64,000 nt of DNA from Acetivibrio saccincola (GTDB lineage Bacteria > Bacillota > Clostridia > Acetivibrionales > Acetivibrionaceae), in assembly GCF_002844395.1 (NCBI RefSeq), contig NZ_CP025197.1:1054001-1118000 (forward strand), written 5' to 3'. A program made the translations under genes and the position numbers. Numbering within the stretch: position 1 is the first letter of the stretch; every line of letters begins with the position of its first letter. A model generated the notes under the pieces. That model was not told where the DNA came from and ran no database searches. It saw nothing but the letters and a program-made list of their open reading frames with translations. Positions 11,101 through 18,752 of this stretch are shown piece after piece.

Positions 11101-11419
11101 TAACTATGAATCATTTGCTTACAGTCTTGCCTTCCCAATAAAGGTTAAGATATTCAATGCGTTAGAATTTGATGTTTCCAAAATCATTAAAGGGATGGTT
11201 AATAATGAACTTTCAGCAAGTGATTTTGCTCCAAGTTTAGCCTTTTTAGAGGAAGTAAAGTATTTAGAGGCATTACAAGACGTATTCGTATACATAGCGG
11301 ACTTCTTTGATGAACTATCTCCTAACAAATATGACTATTATCAAAAGCCTGACTACATAAAAGCTGCTTCAAAAACTTTAGTGGACGTTTTGTTTGATTT
11401 TATAGACAAGTGGCTGTAA
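5072..11419 (+). CDS. Propeller/Ig-like/Rhs YD-repeat protein, main part of a frameshifted surface gene
   Basis: The ORF opens at GTG 5072 in the middle of a propeller, so this is the downstream part of the SLH gene, not an independent start. In order it has: NHL-like propeller blades (about 1-210); a carbohydrate-binding-like beta domain with GTWTVVFDSGKEGVKWG (about 225-330); a PKD-like domain (about 335-425); a Pro-Thr-Ala repeat linker (about 425-505); two Ig-like domains (about 510-700); an Rhs N-terminal module (IPITIIRTYDSR); dozens of YD repeats (about 880-1790); and the Rhs core end (RARWYNPYIGRFLSADKY, then NNIDPSGY at about 1920). A variable tail of about 195 residues follows. Rhs shells normally encapsulate a C-terminal toxin, but this tail matches no toxin I know and no immunity-like gene follows. 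The role is probably a surface adhesin or contact-dependent effector. Confidence 0.85.
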   Translation: MSVDADNNVWVSGTGNRIFDLIDGKTGKIIKSEGPVGYGGYGGLIDENGVIWSSRPMLRWDTSLPLSGANGKNWTGYSHDSYGLTIDKYGNVWNTSHTGNQIRKFAPDGTLIGVYQHGFNYAQGCVADHNGDIWVAHSLNGNTVGRIKNDGTYVGNVEVGSGPTGVAVDAKGKIWVTHLNEGKVYRIDPNKGPIGADGVTPIGEVDYISPYLGGNLYNYSDMTGSTLRGAPPVGTWTVVFDSGKEGVKWGNIEWNGTVYNDGDISVYLSSSEDNVTFSKSVKAGNMSSFDVPDGRYLKIEVRLTRSSDGKSPILNDLTVSEKDYSLKMSSNKKPVIRVEEISNIVAGETVELRADTYDDCKPYGTPLEFEWEKVEGSGEVVFDNPTSYATNAIFNEAGSYLIRMKVFDGKITSNASVKIQVVEPTATPTPTATATPTATPTATPTPTATATPTATPTATPTPTATPTATPTPTATPTPTATPTATPTPTATPTPTPTSEPTPKITDDFTRPVVEIETSADVLKVNDEVTITINTHDDVGVVEKLIKINNAPVELNESDEIKYTSGSPGVFKIDAYAYDEAGNEGYSSKEIKFIEEGDETGPFIEIISPEPDTKLTMPTKIIGTVSDENLIMYKLEYSVKDENNYTEISRGTEPVKDGVLGIIDPTLMKNGLYDIRLTAEDKSGNMAVVTTTYQIEGGAKIGNFTLSYEDMLIPVAGIPITIIRTYDSRIKNKGDFGVGWTLSLNNIKLSESCEPGKNWEERVSGGIIKKYYLTETKPHIVTITYPNGKVEEFETVLSPYERNLIPIAGSAVTVTVSYKPKKGTYSKLEALTNNECYVLEEGEGVALYSSDSLILYNPDRYKLTEPDGTVYIINQHTGLESITDIYGNTIILNKDGIRHSSGKEVVFDRDSEGRITSITDPMGNKVTYEYDYYGDLVSVTDQEGNTTKFTYNSNHYIISIMDPRGKMPVRNEYDDDGRLIARVDAEGNRIEYSRDIENRQEIVEDRMGNITVYNYDEKGNIIEMVDPMGNKTTFTFDSNNNKLSETDALGNTIYFTYDSENRVTSKTDQLGNKIEYYYNSSGQIESIKEPNGNVIVNTFDDKGNLVCVSDSSGKKTIYNYDNSGNLVSIEDAEGNITRYTYDSNGLKTSETSPSGKVTMYQYDENGNQVAMIVKRTTADGEEEIVTRYAYDKKNRLVKIIDHYGGSFEIGYNEIGKKAYTVDEALNRTEYEYDDMGNLIKIKYADGTEESYSYDANGNKTSFTDRLGRKTVYSYDKLGRLVKTTYPDGAFEAIEYDAVGNIVRKTDERGNSTLYTYDAAGRNISVTDALGNTTLYEYDSKGNVTKVTDANGNITMYEYDMAGRNVKVIYSDGTFITNEYDTNGNKISETDQAGKTTKYEYSPDGNLIKVTDALNNEVSFEYDQLGNLIAQIDANGNITKFEYDKLGRKVKRTLPMVMSESFEYDSTGLLVSYTDFNGNTIKYEYDKNGRLAKKLFPDGTFETYTYTLSGKKSSVTDGTGKTTYEYDLRDRLVKQVNPDGTFISYTYDASGNRTSIETPNSKITYSYDKLNRLETVEDNKGNITKYSYDSVGNRKSVEYPNGSKTEYEYDTLNRLVKLTNKKSTGEIISSYSYDLGPSGNRTKVTEHTGRTVDYVYDDTYKLLSETIKDSSGTKVIEYTYDAFGNRLTKTDDGVTTVYEYDKNNRLTSDGTYTYSYDNNGNTLSKTSATDSETYSYDYENRLVEVKKTSAAETSYVKYLYNANGVKVGMDANGKISKYLVDINRDYSMIIEETDEDGSIIVKYVYGDDLISQEREGAVSYYHYDGTGSTRALTDTDENITDTYDYDAFGNIISKTGTTINEFLFTGEQYDFNTGFYNLRARWYNPYIGRFLSADKYSGTMYDPRTLHKYTYCGNDPVNNIDPSGYAFTLIELSITVVTMETIYISYANMLFHNLIDTANIAACILEPAMAMQHFVLENVAAGHVYPFFGEMYAQGRELERVAYREMIKAWRSNYESFAYSLAFPIKVKIFNALEFDVSKIIKGMVNNELSASDFAPSLAFLEEVKYLEALQDVFVYIADFFDELSPNKYDYYQKPDYIKAASKTLVDVLFDFIDKWL
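6340..6567 (+). repeat. In-frame Pro-Thr-Ala linker repeat
   Basis: Tandem 6- and 12-nt units (CCAACAGCAACG and CCAACGCCAACA types) encode (PTAT)n inside the propeller-Rhs gene. They produce long shadow ORFs in other frames. Such linkers are flexible and typical of clostridial surface and cellulosomal proteins. Array length is likely to vary between strains. Confidence 0.9.
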
Positions 11420-11464
11420 AATTGTATATTTTCTGATGTTGTTGTACTGTATTAAATATTAAAA

Positions 11465-11504
11465 AAACCTCCTATGTAATTGAATTCAATTGCATAGGAG
11501 GTTT
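11465..11504. terminator. Long hairpin downstream of the Rhs gene
   Basis: Perfect 12-bp arms AAACCTCCTATG / CATAGGAGGTTT, with further pairing inside the loop (AATTG / CAATT). An A7 run on the left gives a T7 tract on the minus strand, while the plus strand has only TTT after the stem. It most likely terminates the Rhs transcript. The remaining gap to 11713 has no gene; it contains a short direct repeat of TATTTAATATAAGG-like sequence near 11647-11680. Confidence 0.55.
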
Positions 11505-11713
11505 AAAAATTAAAGAAATCAGTTGATGAAGTAAAGCCGGCATTACATTTCTTAATTTAATTTCAATTTCCTGCATGTGTAATTTTGCTTACTGATAAAA
11601 CTAAAAATTTTCTAAATGACCAGCAAAATTTGGCTTTTTTCGAATCTATTTAATATAAGGTATTTAATATAAGGTATTTAATCAATAAAAATTATGTAGG
11701 GGGATTGGGTATA

Positions 11714-13003
11714 ATGTTAAAAAGTGCAAAAATTATAAGCAGTGTATTTGTCTTTTTTATGCTTTTTTCGTTTATTGTTAAGGCTAATCCTGACGGCATT
11801 TATGGTGATTTAAACGGGGATAATATAGTGGATTCAAGGGATATTACACTATTGGGAAGATATATACTTGAAATTTATGAATTTGATGACAAGCAGCTAA
11901 AATATGCAGATTTAAACCTTGATAACAGAGTGGATTCCATTGACTATAATATAATGAAAAGATACTTATTGGAAATTATCAAAACTTTACCTGTCGGGGA
12001 AGTAACCCCAACACCAACTGAGACGCCAACACCAATGCCAACGCAAACTCCAACTCCAACACAAACACCAACACCAACACAAACACAAACACCAACACCT
12101 ACGCAAACTCCAACTTTTCCGCCTGTGCAAAGCATTGCTGACGGGTTTGCAGAAGGAACAACAGGCGGAGAAGGCGGGGCTGTAGTTACCGTTAAAAATG
12201 CATCAGAGCTTAGAAATGCTGCAGGTTCATCATCAAAAATGGTTATAATTGTTGATGGCTATATAGATTTAGGTTCCTCAGAACTTAGTGTAGCTTCAAA
12301 TAAAACAATACAGGGTAAAGATTCAAACAGCACCATTAAAGGCTGTATTTCAATTAAAAGAGTTAACAATGTAATTATAAGAAATCTCAATATAACAAAT
12401 CCTAATGGTGCAGGAACAGGTGATGGTATAGAAATTTCAGGAAGTACCAAGGTTTTTGTAACTAAATGTACTTTTTATGATTGTGCAGACGGCTCTTTAG
12501 ATATAGTAAGGGCATCGGATTTTGTTACCGTTTCCTGGTGCAGGTTTAGGTACATCAACCAAAGAGAGCATAATTTTGTAAACCTTATAGGAAACAGTGA
12601 CAGTGCTTCAAATGATGCAGGAAAGCTTCATGTAACCATGCATCATAATTGGTACGACACCGGCTGTGACCAAAGAATGCCTAGGGTTCGCTTTGGAAAG
12701 GTACATGTTTACAATAATTACTTTGGCTGTCCGGGTGCCCTTTACAATATTGGTGTAGGTGTTCACAGCCAGATACTTGTTGAAAACAACTATTTTGAAA
12801 ATCAAAAAAATGCCTGGAGAAATTACAGCAATAACAGCAGTGATCAAGGGAAAATTCACTGGAATAACGGAAATGTATTTATAAATACCGCCATTCCTTC
12901 GTGGGCTCCAAATTCCTATGTTTTTACTCCCCCATATGCTTATAGTATGGATCCGGGCAATAACGTAAAAAACATTGTTACTGCCGGTGCAGGCAACAGG
13001 TAA
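11714..13003 (+). CDS. Dockerin-bearing pectate lyase (PL1)
   Basis: Secreted cellulosomal enzyme that cleaves pectate by beta-elimination. ATG 11714 follows AGGGGG; TTG 11705 upstream is in frame but too close to the ribosome binding site. A signal peptide (to about residue 23, ...VKA) is followed directly by a type I dockerin with two calcium loops (GDLNGDNIVDSRDITLLGRY and ADLNLDNRVDSIDYNIMKRY). A Pro-Thr-Gln linker follows (about 97-137), then a PL1 catalytic domain to the end. The domain shows GSLDIVRASDFVTVSWCRF (calcium/active-site strand) and RMPRVRFGKVHVYNNYF (the conserved catalytic Arg region). Placing the dockerin at the N-terminus is less common than at the C-terminus. The gene appears monocistronic. 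Confidence 0.9.
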   Translation: MLKSAKIISSVFVFFMLFSFIVKANPDGIYGDLNGDNIVDSRDITLLGRYILEIYEFDDKQLKYADLNLDNRVDSIDYNIMKRYLLEIIKTLPVGEVTPTPTETPTPMPTQTPTPTQTPTPTQTQTPTPTQTPTFPPVQSIADGFAEGTTGGEGGAVVTVKNASELRNAAGSSSKMVIIVDGYIDLGSSELSVASNKTIQGKDSNSTIKGCISIKRVNNVIIRNLNITNPNGAGTGDGIEISGSTKVFVTKCTFYDCADGSLDIVRASDFVTVSWCRFRYINQREHNFVNLIGNSDSASNDAGKLHVTMHHNWYDTGCDQRMPRVRFGKVHVYNNYFGCPGALYNIGVGVHSQILVENNYFENQKNAWRNYSNNSSDQGKIHWNNGNVFINTAIPSWAPNSYVFTPPYAYSMDPGNNVKNIVTAGAGNR

Positions 13004-13161
13004 GGGTAAATATCAAAGGAGATTTTGTATATTAAAAATAAAGACAATTTTAATAAAGACAATTTTTTCAAAGCGAATAATTGACACTTTACAATAACAT
13101 AATTATGCAAATTATAAAATGTCATAAGAAAAAGCCCTATATATTCCGATTTAATATGTAG

Positions 13162-14282
13162 GTACTTATATTTTTTCAAATACCGGGAGTTACCAGTATA
13201 TTGACAGACAATAAAGCAGGAATGAAAAGCCTTGTAAAGCATTTAGTTGAGGATCACAATTATAAAAGGATTATGTTTGTAACAGGACCTGAAAATAATT
13301 GTGAAGCGATGGAAAGATACGAGGGCTACTTAGAAGTATTAAAGGAAAATAACATTCCTGTAGATGAGAATATTATATTTAATGGAAATTTCAACTCACA
13401 TACAGGATATAGAATTATGAAAGAAGTAATTTTAAATGATATCCGGTATGATGCAGCTGTTTTTTTAAATGACGATATGGCATTAGGTGCACTGAAGGCA
13501 ATTGATGATTTATCCCAAAAGCACGAAATAGATACTTTTTTATTTAAAGAAACCTTTGAAGTTCCTAAAAAGTCTATTCTTTTATATGCTTTCAAAGACG
13601 GAGAAAGGGTGGAAATAAAGGAAGATGAAAAGGTTTTTGACACAAAAAGATTAGTGCCTGAATCCTTTATTCCAAAAGACAGAAGATTTTATTATCTGAT
13701 AAACCCACTGTATTTTGAAGAAGATAATTTTGGTTTTTTGTGCTTTGAGCTGGTAAATGATGACATTATACATTTTGAATCATTATGGGCCCAAATCAGC
13801 AATATTTTAAATGGTGCACTTATTTTAATGGAAAAAGACAAGATAAAAAAGTAAAAATCAATTCAAATAACAACAAGAAACTTTCAAAGTTAAAATTAAG
13901 TATCAATACAGAGGTTGATGACAAAACAAAGGTATCAGGCGACATAATAAGTTTAGTAAAAGTAATTGACAATATTTTAATAAATGCAGTTGAATCATAC
14001 AGGGAAGATGATGAGAATGCATATAAAGCTGATTTTTATGTATGCCGGAGGGAAGATTCCATTATAATAAAAATAAGGAATTATGGTGACAAAATGCTGC
14101 CGGCGGTTAAAGATAAAATTTTTAAACACATGGTTACTTCTAAAGGGAAAAAGGGTACAGGGCTGAGCCTTCTTCTGTCTTACTCTACCATAAAGGCCAA
14201 ATTTGGCGGGGAAATGTGGTTTGAAGATGGCAAAGAAAAGGGAAGTGTGTTTTATATATCCATACCTATTAGAAAACTGTAA
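13162..14282 (+). pseudogene. Decayed sensor kinase: LacI-like ligand domain plus HATPase remnant
   Basis: Two fragments in different frames. The first, open from 13162 to 13854, encodes most of a LacI/periplasmic-binding-type sensor domain (SILTDNKAGMKSLVKHL, RIMFVTGPENN, DAAVFLNDDMALGALKAI), then a region ending ISNILNGALILMEKDKIKK. Its N-terminal part is missing: a stop precedes it and no start codon is in context. The second fragment (to 14282) shares sequence near 13850 in another frame and encodes the C-terminus of a histidine-kinase ATPase: DNILINAVESYRED (N box), GTGLSLLLSYSTI (G box) and KGSVFYISIPI. Together they look like one ligand-sensing kinase gene that lost its 5' end, an internal part and its frame. 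The intact form could have controlled the neighbouring polysaccharidase, but that is speculative. The gap 13004-13161 holds nothing recognisable. Confidence 0.7.
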
Positions 14283-14393
14283 AAGTATTTTGATATTTTT
14301 GAAGATAGGTTATATACTATAAGGTAGGAAAAAAGACAGGGAAAAATGACATGGGAAAATGCTATGAATAAAGAAAGAAGGGGTGAAGAGTGT

Positions 14394-15125
14394 ATGTATG
14401 AAGATTTTAAGGCTATGGTTAATGAATGTGACAATATAGTTTTTTTTGGCGGTGCAGGAGTGTCAACGGAAAGCGGTATACCTGATTTCAGGTCAGCAGA
14501 TACCGGAATATACAGTGAAAAAAATAATTATGAATATCCGCCGGAAGTTATACTCAGCCACACTTTTTTTATGGAGCATACTGAGAAGTTTTATGAGTTT
14601 TATAAAAGCAAAATGATTTATAAAGATGCAAAGGCAAATAACGCTCATAAAGCACTGGCAAGACTTGAGGAAGAGGGGAAGCTGAAAGCGGTGGTAACCC
14701 AGAATGTTGACGGGCTGCACCAAATGGCAGGATCTAAAAATGTTATTGAGCTTCACGGGACTATTCATAAAAATTACTGTCTTAACTGTTCTGAGGCTTT
14801 TGACTTAGACTATGTCTTAAACAGTCCTGAAATTGTTCCAAAATGCAATAAGTGTAACGGCATTATAAAGCCCTATGTGGTTTTGTATGAAGAGCCCCTT
14901 GACTCATATACAATTGAAGAAGCTGTAAAATACATAAAAAATGCCCAGATGCTTATTATAGGGGGGACTTCCCTGGCAGTTTATCCTGCTGCAGGTTTAG
15001 TTCAATATTACCGGGGGGATAAGCTGGTTCTTATAAATAAGTCTGCCACACCCTATGACAAGAATGCCAATTTAGTAATAAACGACAGTATAGGAAAAGT
15101 GTTGGGCAGTTTATTTGAAGATTAA
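14394..15125 (+). CDS. cobB: Sir2-family NAD-dependent protein deacylase
   Basis: Cytoplasmic sirtuin, about 243 residues, which removes acyl groups from lysines using NAD+. Visible motifs: FFGGAGVSTESGIPDFRS (NAD-binding Rossmann loop), TQNVDGLHQMAG and ELHGTIHKNYC (catalytic His), and two Cys pairs binding zinc (CLNC and CNKC). IIGGTSLAVYPAAGL is the second NAD-contacting segment. I prefer ATG 14394 (YEDFKAMV) because AAGGGGTG lies upstream; the frame is also open to ATG 14346. Acetyl-CoA synthetases are classic sirtuin targets and an AMP-forming one is encoded nearby. A functional link is only inferred. Confidence 0.9.
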   Translation: MYEDFKAMVNECDNIVFFGGAGVSTESGIPDFRSADTGIYSEKNNYEYPPEVILSHTFFMEHTEKFYEFYKSKMIYKDAKANNAHKALARLEEEGKLKAVVTQNVDGLHQMAGSKNVIELHGTIHKNYCLNCSEAFDLDYVLNSPEIVPKCNKCNGIIKPYVVLYEEPLDSYTIEEAVKYIKNAQMLIIGGTSLAVYPAAGLVQYYRGDKLVLINKSATPYDKNANLVINDSIGKVLGSLFED

Positions 15126-15145
15126 TACTGGCAATTATATTTTTT

Positions 15146-15224
15146 TAGTATATAATTATCTTATAGTATATAATTATCTTATAGTATATTAATTATCTTA
15201 TAGTAATAGTATATAATTATTTTA
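15146..15224. repeat. AT-rich tandem repeat, 18-bp unit
   Basis: About four copies of an 18-19 bp unit (TAGTATATAATTATCTTA and close variants) fill the gap between the sirtuin and amidohydrolase genes. The unit contains TATAAT-like hexamers, so it may supply overlapping -10 elements. Confidence 0.8.
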
Positions 15225-15263
15225 GAATTATTTACACCTTATAGATGAATGGGGAAATAGAAA

Positions 15264-16124
15264 GTGTTTGAAAATATAAAGACAGTTGACGGACATGTAC
15301 ATACCTTTTCTTCTGACGAAATAGCGAAGAAAATAATAAAATCTTTTAATAAGGTATATTCAATTGATTTTAATGTTCCGGGGGAAGGGACTATAGAAGA
15401 TTTAATCCAGGGGATGAATTTAACGGGGATTGATTATTCTGTAATGGCAAATTTTGCGCCACCTAAAATTCTTGACTCCAATAATATGTGGACTATAGAA
15501 ATGTCTAAATTAAACCAATGCCTTATTCCGCTGGTGAGCTTTCACCCGGATATGGGTGAGGACATACTTCCCCTGTTAGAGAAGTATATAAGTGAAGGAG
15601 CAAAAGGTATTAAATTTCATAATATGGCTCAAGGGTTTATGCCTACACACCCTGCACTAGAGCCTCTTTATGATTATTGCAACCAGATTGCTTTTCCCAT
15701 TGAGTTTCACTGTGGGAGAGTTTCAAATGCAAGGCTCAATGAGTTTTCAGATGTTGAATGCATAATCCCGGTAATTGACAAATACCAGGATATACCTATA
15801 ATACTCACCCATATGGCTGATGGGAATATAGATGATGTAATAAAGCTTTCAAAAGAGTACGAAAATTTGTATTTTGACACATCAATTGTTATAAGCGGCT
15901 ACCCTGACATATTAGAGACAAATGAGCCCAGCTGGCTTGATGATGATGTGGTTGTTGATGTGATAAACACTATAGGTGCAGAAAGGCTGCTCTTTGGTTC
16001 AGACTATCCCTGGGGAAGCCCTAGTCACGATTTTGACAGAATTGCCAATTTAGATTTAAATTATAAAGAAAAAAGCCTTATACTAGGCGGGAATGCAATA
16101 AGGATATTTGGGATTTCAGCCTGA
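15264..16124 (+). CDS. Amidohydrolase-family metal-dependent hydrolase
   Basis: TIM-barrel amidohydrolase of the amidohydrolase-2 type, 286 residues. The N-terminal metal-binding motif is DGHVHTF. Other pieces of the active site are KGIKFHNMAQGF (the Lys strand), PIEFHCG, IILTHMADGN and LLFGSDYPWGSP (the terminal Asp). GTG at 15264 follows GGGGAAATAGAAA. Family members include decarboxylases and hydrolases of diverse substrates, and the substrate here cannot be told from sequence. Two genes for an acyl-CoA ligase and a sugar-isomerase-like barrel follow in the same direction with short gaps, suggesting a shared catabolic unit. Confidence 0.8.
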   Translation: MFENIKTVDGHVHTFSSDEIAKKIIKSFNKVYSIDFNVPGEGTIEDLIQGMNLTGIDYSVMANFAPPKILDSNNMWTIEMSKLNQCLIPLVSFHPDMGEDILPLLEKYISEGAKGIKFHNMAQGFMPTHPALEPLYDYCNQIAFPIEFHCGRVSNARLNEFSDVECIIPVIDKYQDIPIILTHMADGNIDDVIKLSKEYENLYFDTSIVISGYPDILETNEPSWLDDDVVVDVINTIGAERLLFGSDYPWGSPSHDFDRIANLDLNYKEKSLILGGNAIRIFGISA

Positions 16125-16185
16125 TAATTAATTTATCTATTTTTTTATTTATAAAAGAATTCAGGAGGTTAATTAGGAGGTCAAT

Positions 16186-17850
16186 ATGAAGGAGTTAATA
16201 AAAAAAACAGTGGGAGATTTACTGGACGGGATGGCAGAGAAGTATCCTGACCATGAAGCGGTGGTTTACACAGACCATAATTTTAGGAAAACATATTCAC
16301 AGTTTAGGGATATATGCAACCAGGTGGCAAAAGGGCTTATGGCAATGGGGGTAAAAAAAGGCGACCATGTAGCCGTGTGGGCAACAAATTATCCTGAATG
16401 GCTTATTTCCATATTTGCCACTGCCAAAATAGGTGCTGTACTTGTTACGGTAAATACAAACTATAAAAACTTTGAAGTAGAATACCTTCTCAGACAGTCG
16501 GACTCAACTACATTGATTCTTATAGATGGTTATAAGGATGCAGATTATGTGGGAATAATTAATGAGCTGTGTCCTGAGCTTAAAGATTCTGAACCGGGGA
16601 AGCTTGATTCTCCTAATCTTCCAATGCTTAAAAATGTAATATACATTGGAGATAAAGAACACCCGGGGATGCTTAATTGGAACAAACTGTATGAACTGGC
16701 AGAGACAATATCAGATGAAGAATTAGAAGCCGCACAGGCAGATATTGATGTGCATGATGTTGTTAATATGCAGTATACATCAGGAACCACAGGATTCCCT
16801 AAAGGTGTAATGCTGACCCATTTCAATATTGTCAATAATGGAAAAAGCATAGGTGACTGTATGAATCTTACCCACGAGGACAGGCTGTGTATACCGGTGC
16901 CGTTTTTCCACTGCTTTGGACTGGTGCTTGGGATAATGGCATGTGTTACCCACGGTACTACAATAGTGGCTCTTGACCACTTCCATCCCGTAAGGGTAAT
17001 GGAAGCCCTTCAAAATGAAGAGTGTACAGGGGTACACGGCGTTCCTACAATGTTTATTTCCATGCTGGAGCATCCGGATTTTAAAAAGTTTAAATTCCCT
17101 AGACTAAGAACCGGTATCATGGCAGGTTCCCCTTGCCCTGTAAAGGTTATGAAACAGGTGGTTGAAGAGATGGGAGCCAGTGAAATAACCATTGCCTACG
17201 GTCTTACAGAAGCTTCACCCGTTTGTACCCAGACAAGGGTTGATGACAGTATAGAAAGAAGGGTTTCAACTGTTGGAAGACCTTTGCCTTTTATTGAAGT
17301 AAAAATAGTGGATCCTGAAACTAAAGAAGATTTGCCACCTAATACACAGGGTGAGTTGGTTGTAAGGGGCTACAATGTTATGAAGGGCTATTATAAAATG
17401 CCGGAGGCAACGGCAAATGCCATAGATGAGGATGGATGGCTTCACACAGGGGATTTGGCAGTTATGGACGAAGAAGGCTATTTCAAAATTACCGGTCGTG
17501 CTAAAGACATGATAATAAGAGGCGGTGAAAATATCTATCCTAAGGAAATTGAGGAGTTTCTCTATACCCACCCTGCTGTAAAAGATGTACAGGTTATAGG
17601 TGTGCCCAGCAAAAAGTATGGGGAAGAGGTAATGGCGTATATTATATTGAAGGACGGTAAAACAGCTACTGAAGATGAGATTAAGGAATTTGTTAAAGAT
17701 AATATGGCAAGGCATAAGGTTCCTTCTTATGTGAGATTTATAGATGAGTATCCAATAACTGCCAGCGGAAAGATTCAGAAGTATAAGTTAAGGGAAATGG
17801 CAATTGAAGAGCTTAAGCTTCATGATGAGGCAAATATAGAAACAGCGTAA
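16186..17850 (+). CDS. Acyl-CoA ligase (AMP-forming, FadD-like)
   Basis: 554-residue cytoplasmic ligase of the ANL superfamily, activating a carboxylic or fatty acid to its acyl-CoA through an acyl-adenylate. Motifs: YTSGTTGFPKGVMLTH (P-loop A3), ITIAYGLTEASP (A5), GWLHTGDLAVMDEEGYF (A7), GRAKDMIIRGGENIYPKEIE (A8) and TASGKIQKYKLREM with the catalytic Lys near the C-terminus (A10). Length and domains are complete. Two AGGAGG-like sites precede ATG 16186. It lies between the amidohydrolase and the TIM-barrel isomerase genes on the same strand. Chain-length preference cannot be read from sequence. Confidence 0.88.
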   Translation: MKELIKKTVGDLLDGMAEKYPDHEAVVYTDHNFRKTYSQFRDICNQVAKGLMAMGVKKGDHVAVWATNYPEWLISIFATAKIGAVLVTVNTNYKNFEVEYLLRQSDSTTLILIDGYKDADYVGIINELCPELKDSEPGKLDSPNLPMLKNVIYIGDKEHPGMLNWNKLYELAETISDEELEAAQADIDVHDVVNMQYTSGTTGFPKGVMLTHFNIVNNGKSIGDCMNLTHEDRLCIPVPFFHCFGLVLGIMACVTHGTTIVALDHFHPVRVMEALQNEECTGVHGVPTMFISMLEHPDFKKFKFPRLRTGIMAGSPCPVKVMKQVVEEMGASEITIAYGLTEASPVCTQTRVDDSIERRVSTVGRPLPFIEVKIVDPETKEDLPPNTQGELVVRGYNVMKGYYKMPEATANAIDEDGWLHTGDLAVMDEEGYFKITGRAKDMIIRGGENIYPKEIEEFLYTHPAVKDVQVIGVPSKKYGEEVMAYIILKDGKTATEDEIKEFVKDNMARHKVPSYVRFIDEYPITASGKIQKYKLREMAIEELKLHDEANIETA

Positions 17851-17884
17851 ATGGTTTAAAAATTAAAGAAACGGAGGGATAGCA

Positions 17885-18691
17885 TTGAAAGTATCATTTT
17901 CCACCCTTGGATGTCCTGAATGGAGTTGGGCAGAAATAACGGCAATGGCAAAGGATTTGGGTTTTAACGGCATAGAGATACGGGGAGTGGGGAAAGAGCT
18001 TTATGCCCCGAAAATCAAGGAGTTTTTGCCGGAAAATATAGAGGGGACAAAGAAAAAGCTAGAAGAGATGGGTTTGAGTATACCATGCTTTACTTCTTCC
18101 AGCTGCTTATTTGATGAGTCAAATATTGAGACCAATATGGAGGAAGCAAAGGAATATATTGATACAGCTTCTGCAATTGGTACAAAATACGTGCGTGTAC
18201 TAGGGGATGGGCAGGCTGAGCCAAAAGAGGATATTTCCCTAGACTTTTTGGCAGATTCCCTTATAAAGCTTGCAGATTATGCAAAAGAGAAGAATGTTAT
18301 TGTATTGGTTGAAACCAACGGAGTGCTTTCAGATTCTTTGAAAATGTCAGAACTTATGAAAAAAGTCAGCAGTGCCAATATAGCAGTACTGTGGGATGTA
18401 CACCATCCTTACCGTTTTATGAATGAACCTGTTGAAGAAACTTATTCAAGGCTGAAGGATTTTATTAAACATGTGCACATAAAAGACTCTGTCATGGAAG
18501 AGGGAGCGGTGAAATATAAAATGACAGGTCATGGGGATGTTCCTGTAAAAGAAGCTATTAAGCTTCTTATGGAAAATAATTTTGAAGGATACATCTCCTA
18601 TGAATGGGTAAAGCGCTGGTGTGATGAATTAGAAGACCCAGGAGTGGCTTTTTCCCAGTTTATAAATTATATTAAAGGCATAATTAGATAG
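17885..18691 (+). CDS. Sugar phosphate isomerase/epimerase-like TIM barrel
   Basis: 268 residues of the xylose-isomerase-like / AP-endonuclease 2 superfamily. The barrel shows FSTLGCPEWSWAEI at the N-terminus, FNGIEIRG, VLVETNGVL, AVLWDVHHPYRF, HVHIKDS and GHGDVP followed by GYISYEWVKRW, the usual set of Glu/Asp/His metal ligands (E, D/H, H, E). TTG start at 17885 after ACGGAGGGAT, 34 nt behind the acyl-CoA ligase, so probably co-transcribed. Members isomerise or epimerise ketoses, inosose or hydroxypyruvate. The exact substrate is unknown. The transcript ends at the hairpin at 18694-18728. Confidence 0.82.
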   Translation: MKVSFSTLGCPEWSWAEITAMAKDLGFNGIEIRGVGKELYAPKIKEFLPENIEGTKKKLEEMGLSIPCFTSSSCLFDESNIETNMEEAKEYIDTASAIGTKYVRVLGDGQAEPKEDISLDFLADSLIKLADYAKEKNVIVLVETNGVLSDSLKMSELMKKVSSANIAVLWDVHHPYRFMNEPVEETYSRLKDFIKHVHIKDSVMEEGAVKYKMTGHGDVPVKEAIKLLMENNFEGYISYEWVKRWCDELEDPGVAFSQFINYIKGIIR

Positions 18692-18693
18692 AA

Positions 18694-18728
18694 AAAATCA
18701 GGGGCTATGTTTCACAGCCCCTGATTTT
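18694..18728. terminator. Bidirectional terminator
   Basis: Perfect 13-bp arms AAAATCAGGGGCT / AGCCCCTGATTTT with a 9-nt loop, located between convergent genes (isomerase-like on plus, acyl-CoA synthetase on minus). The A/T ends provide U tracts in both directions. Confidence 0.9.
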
Positions 18729-18752
18729 AAATTTATCCTGATTTTTTTAAAC

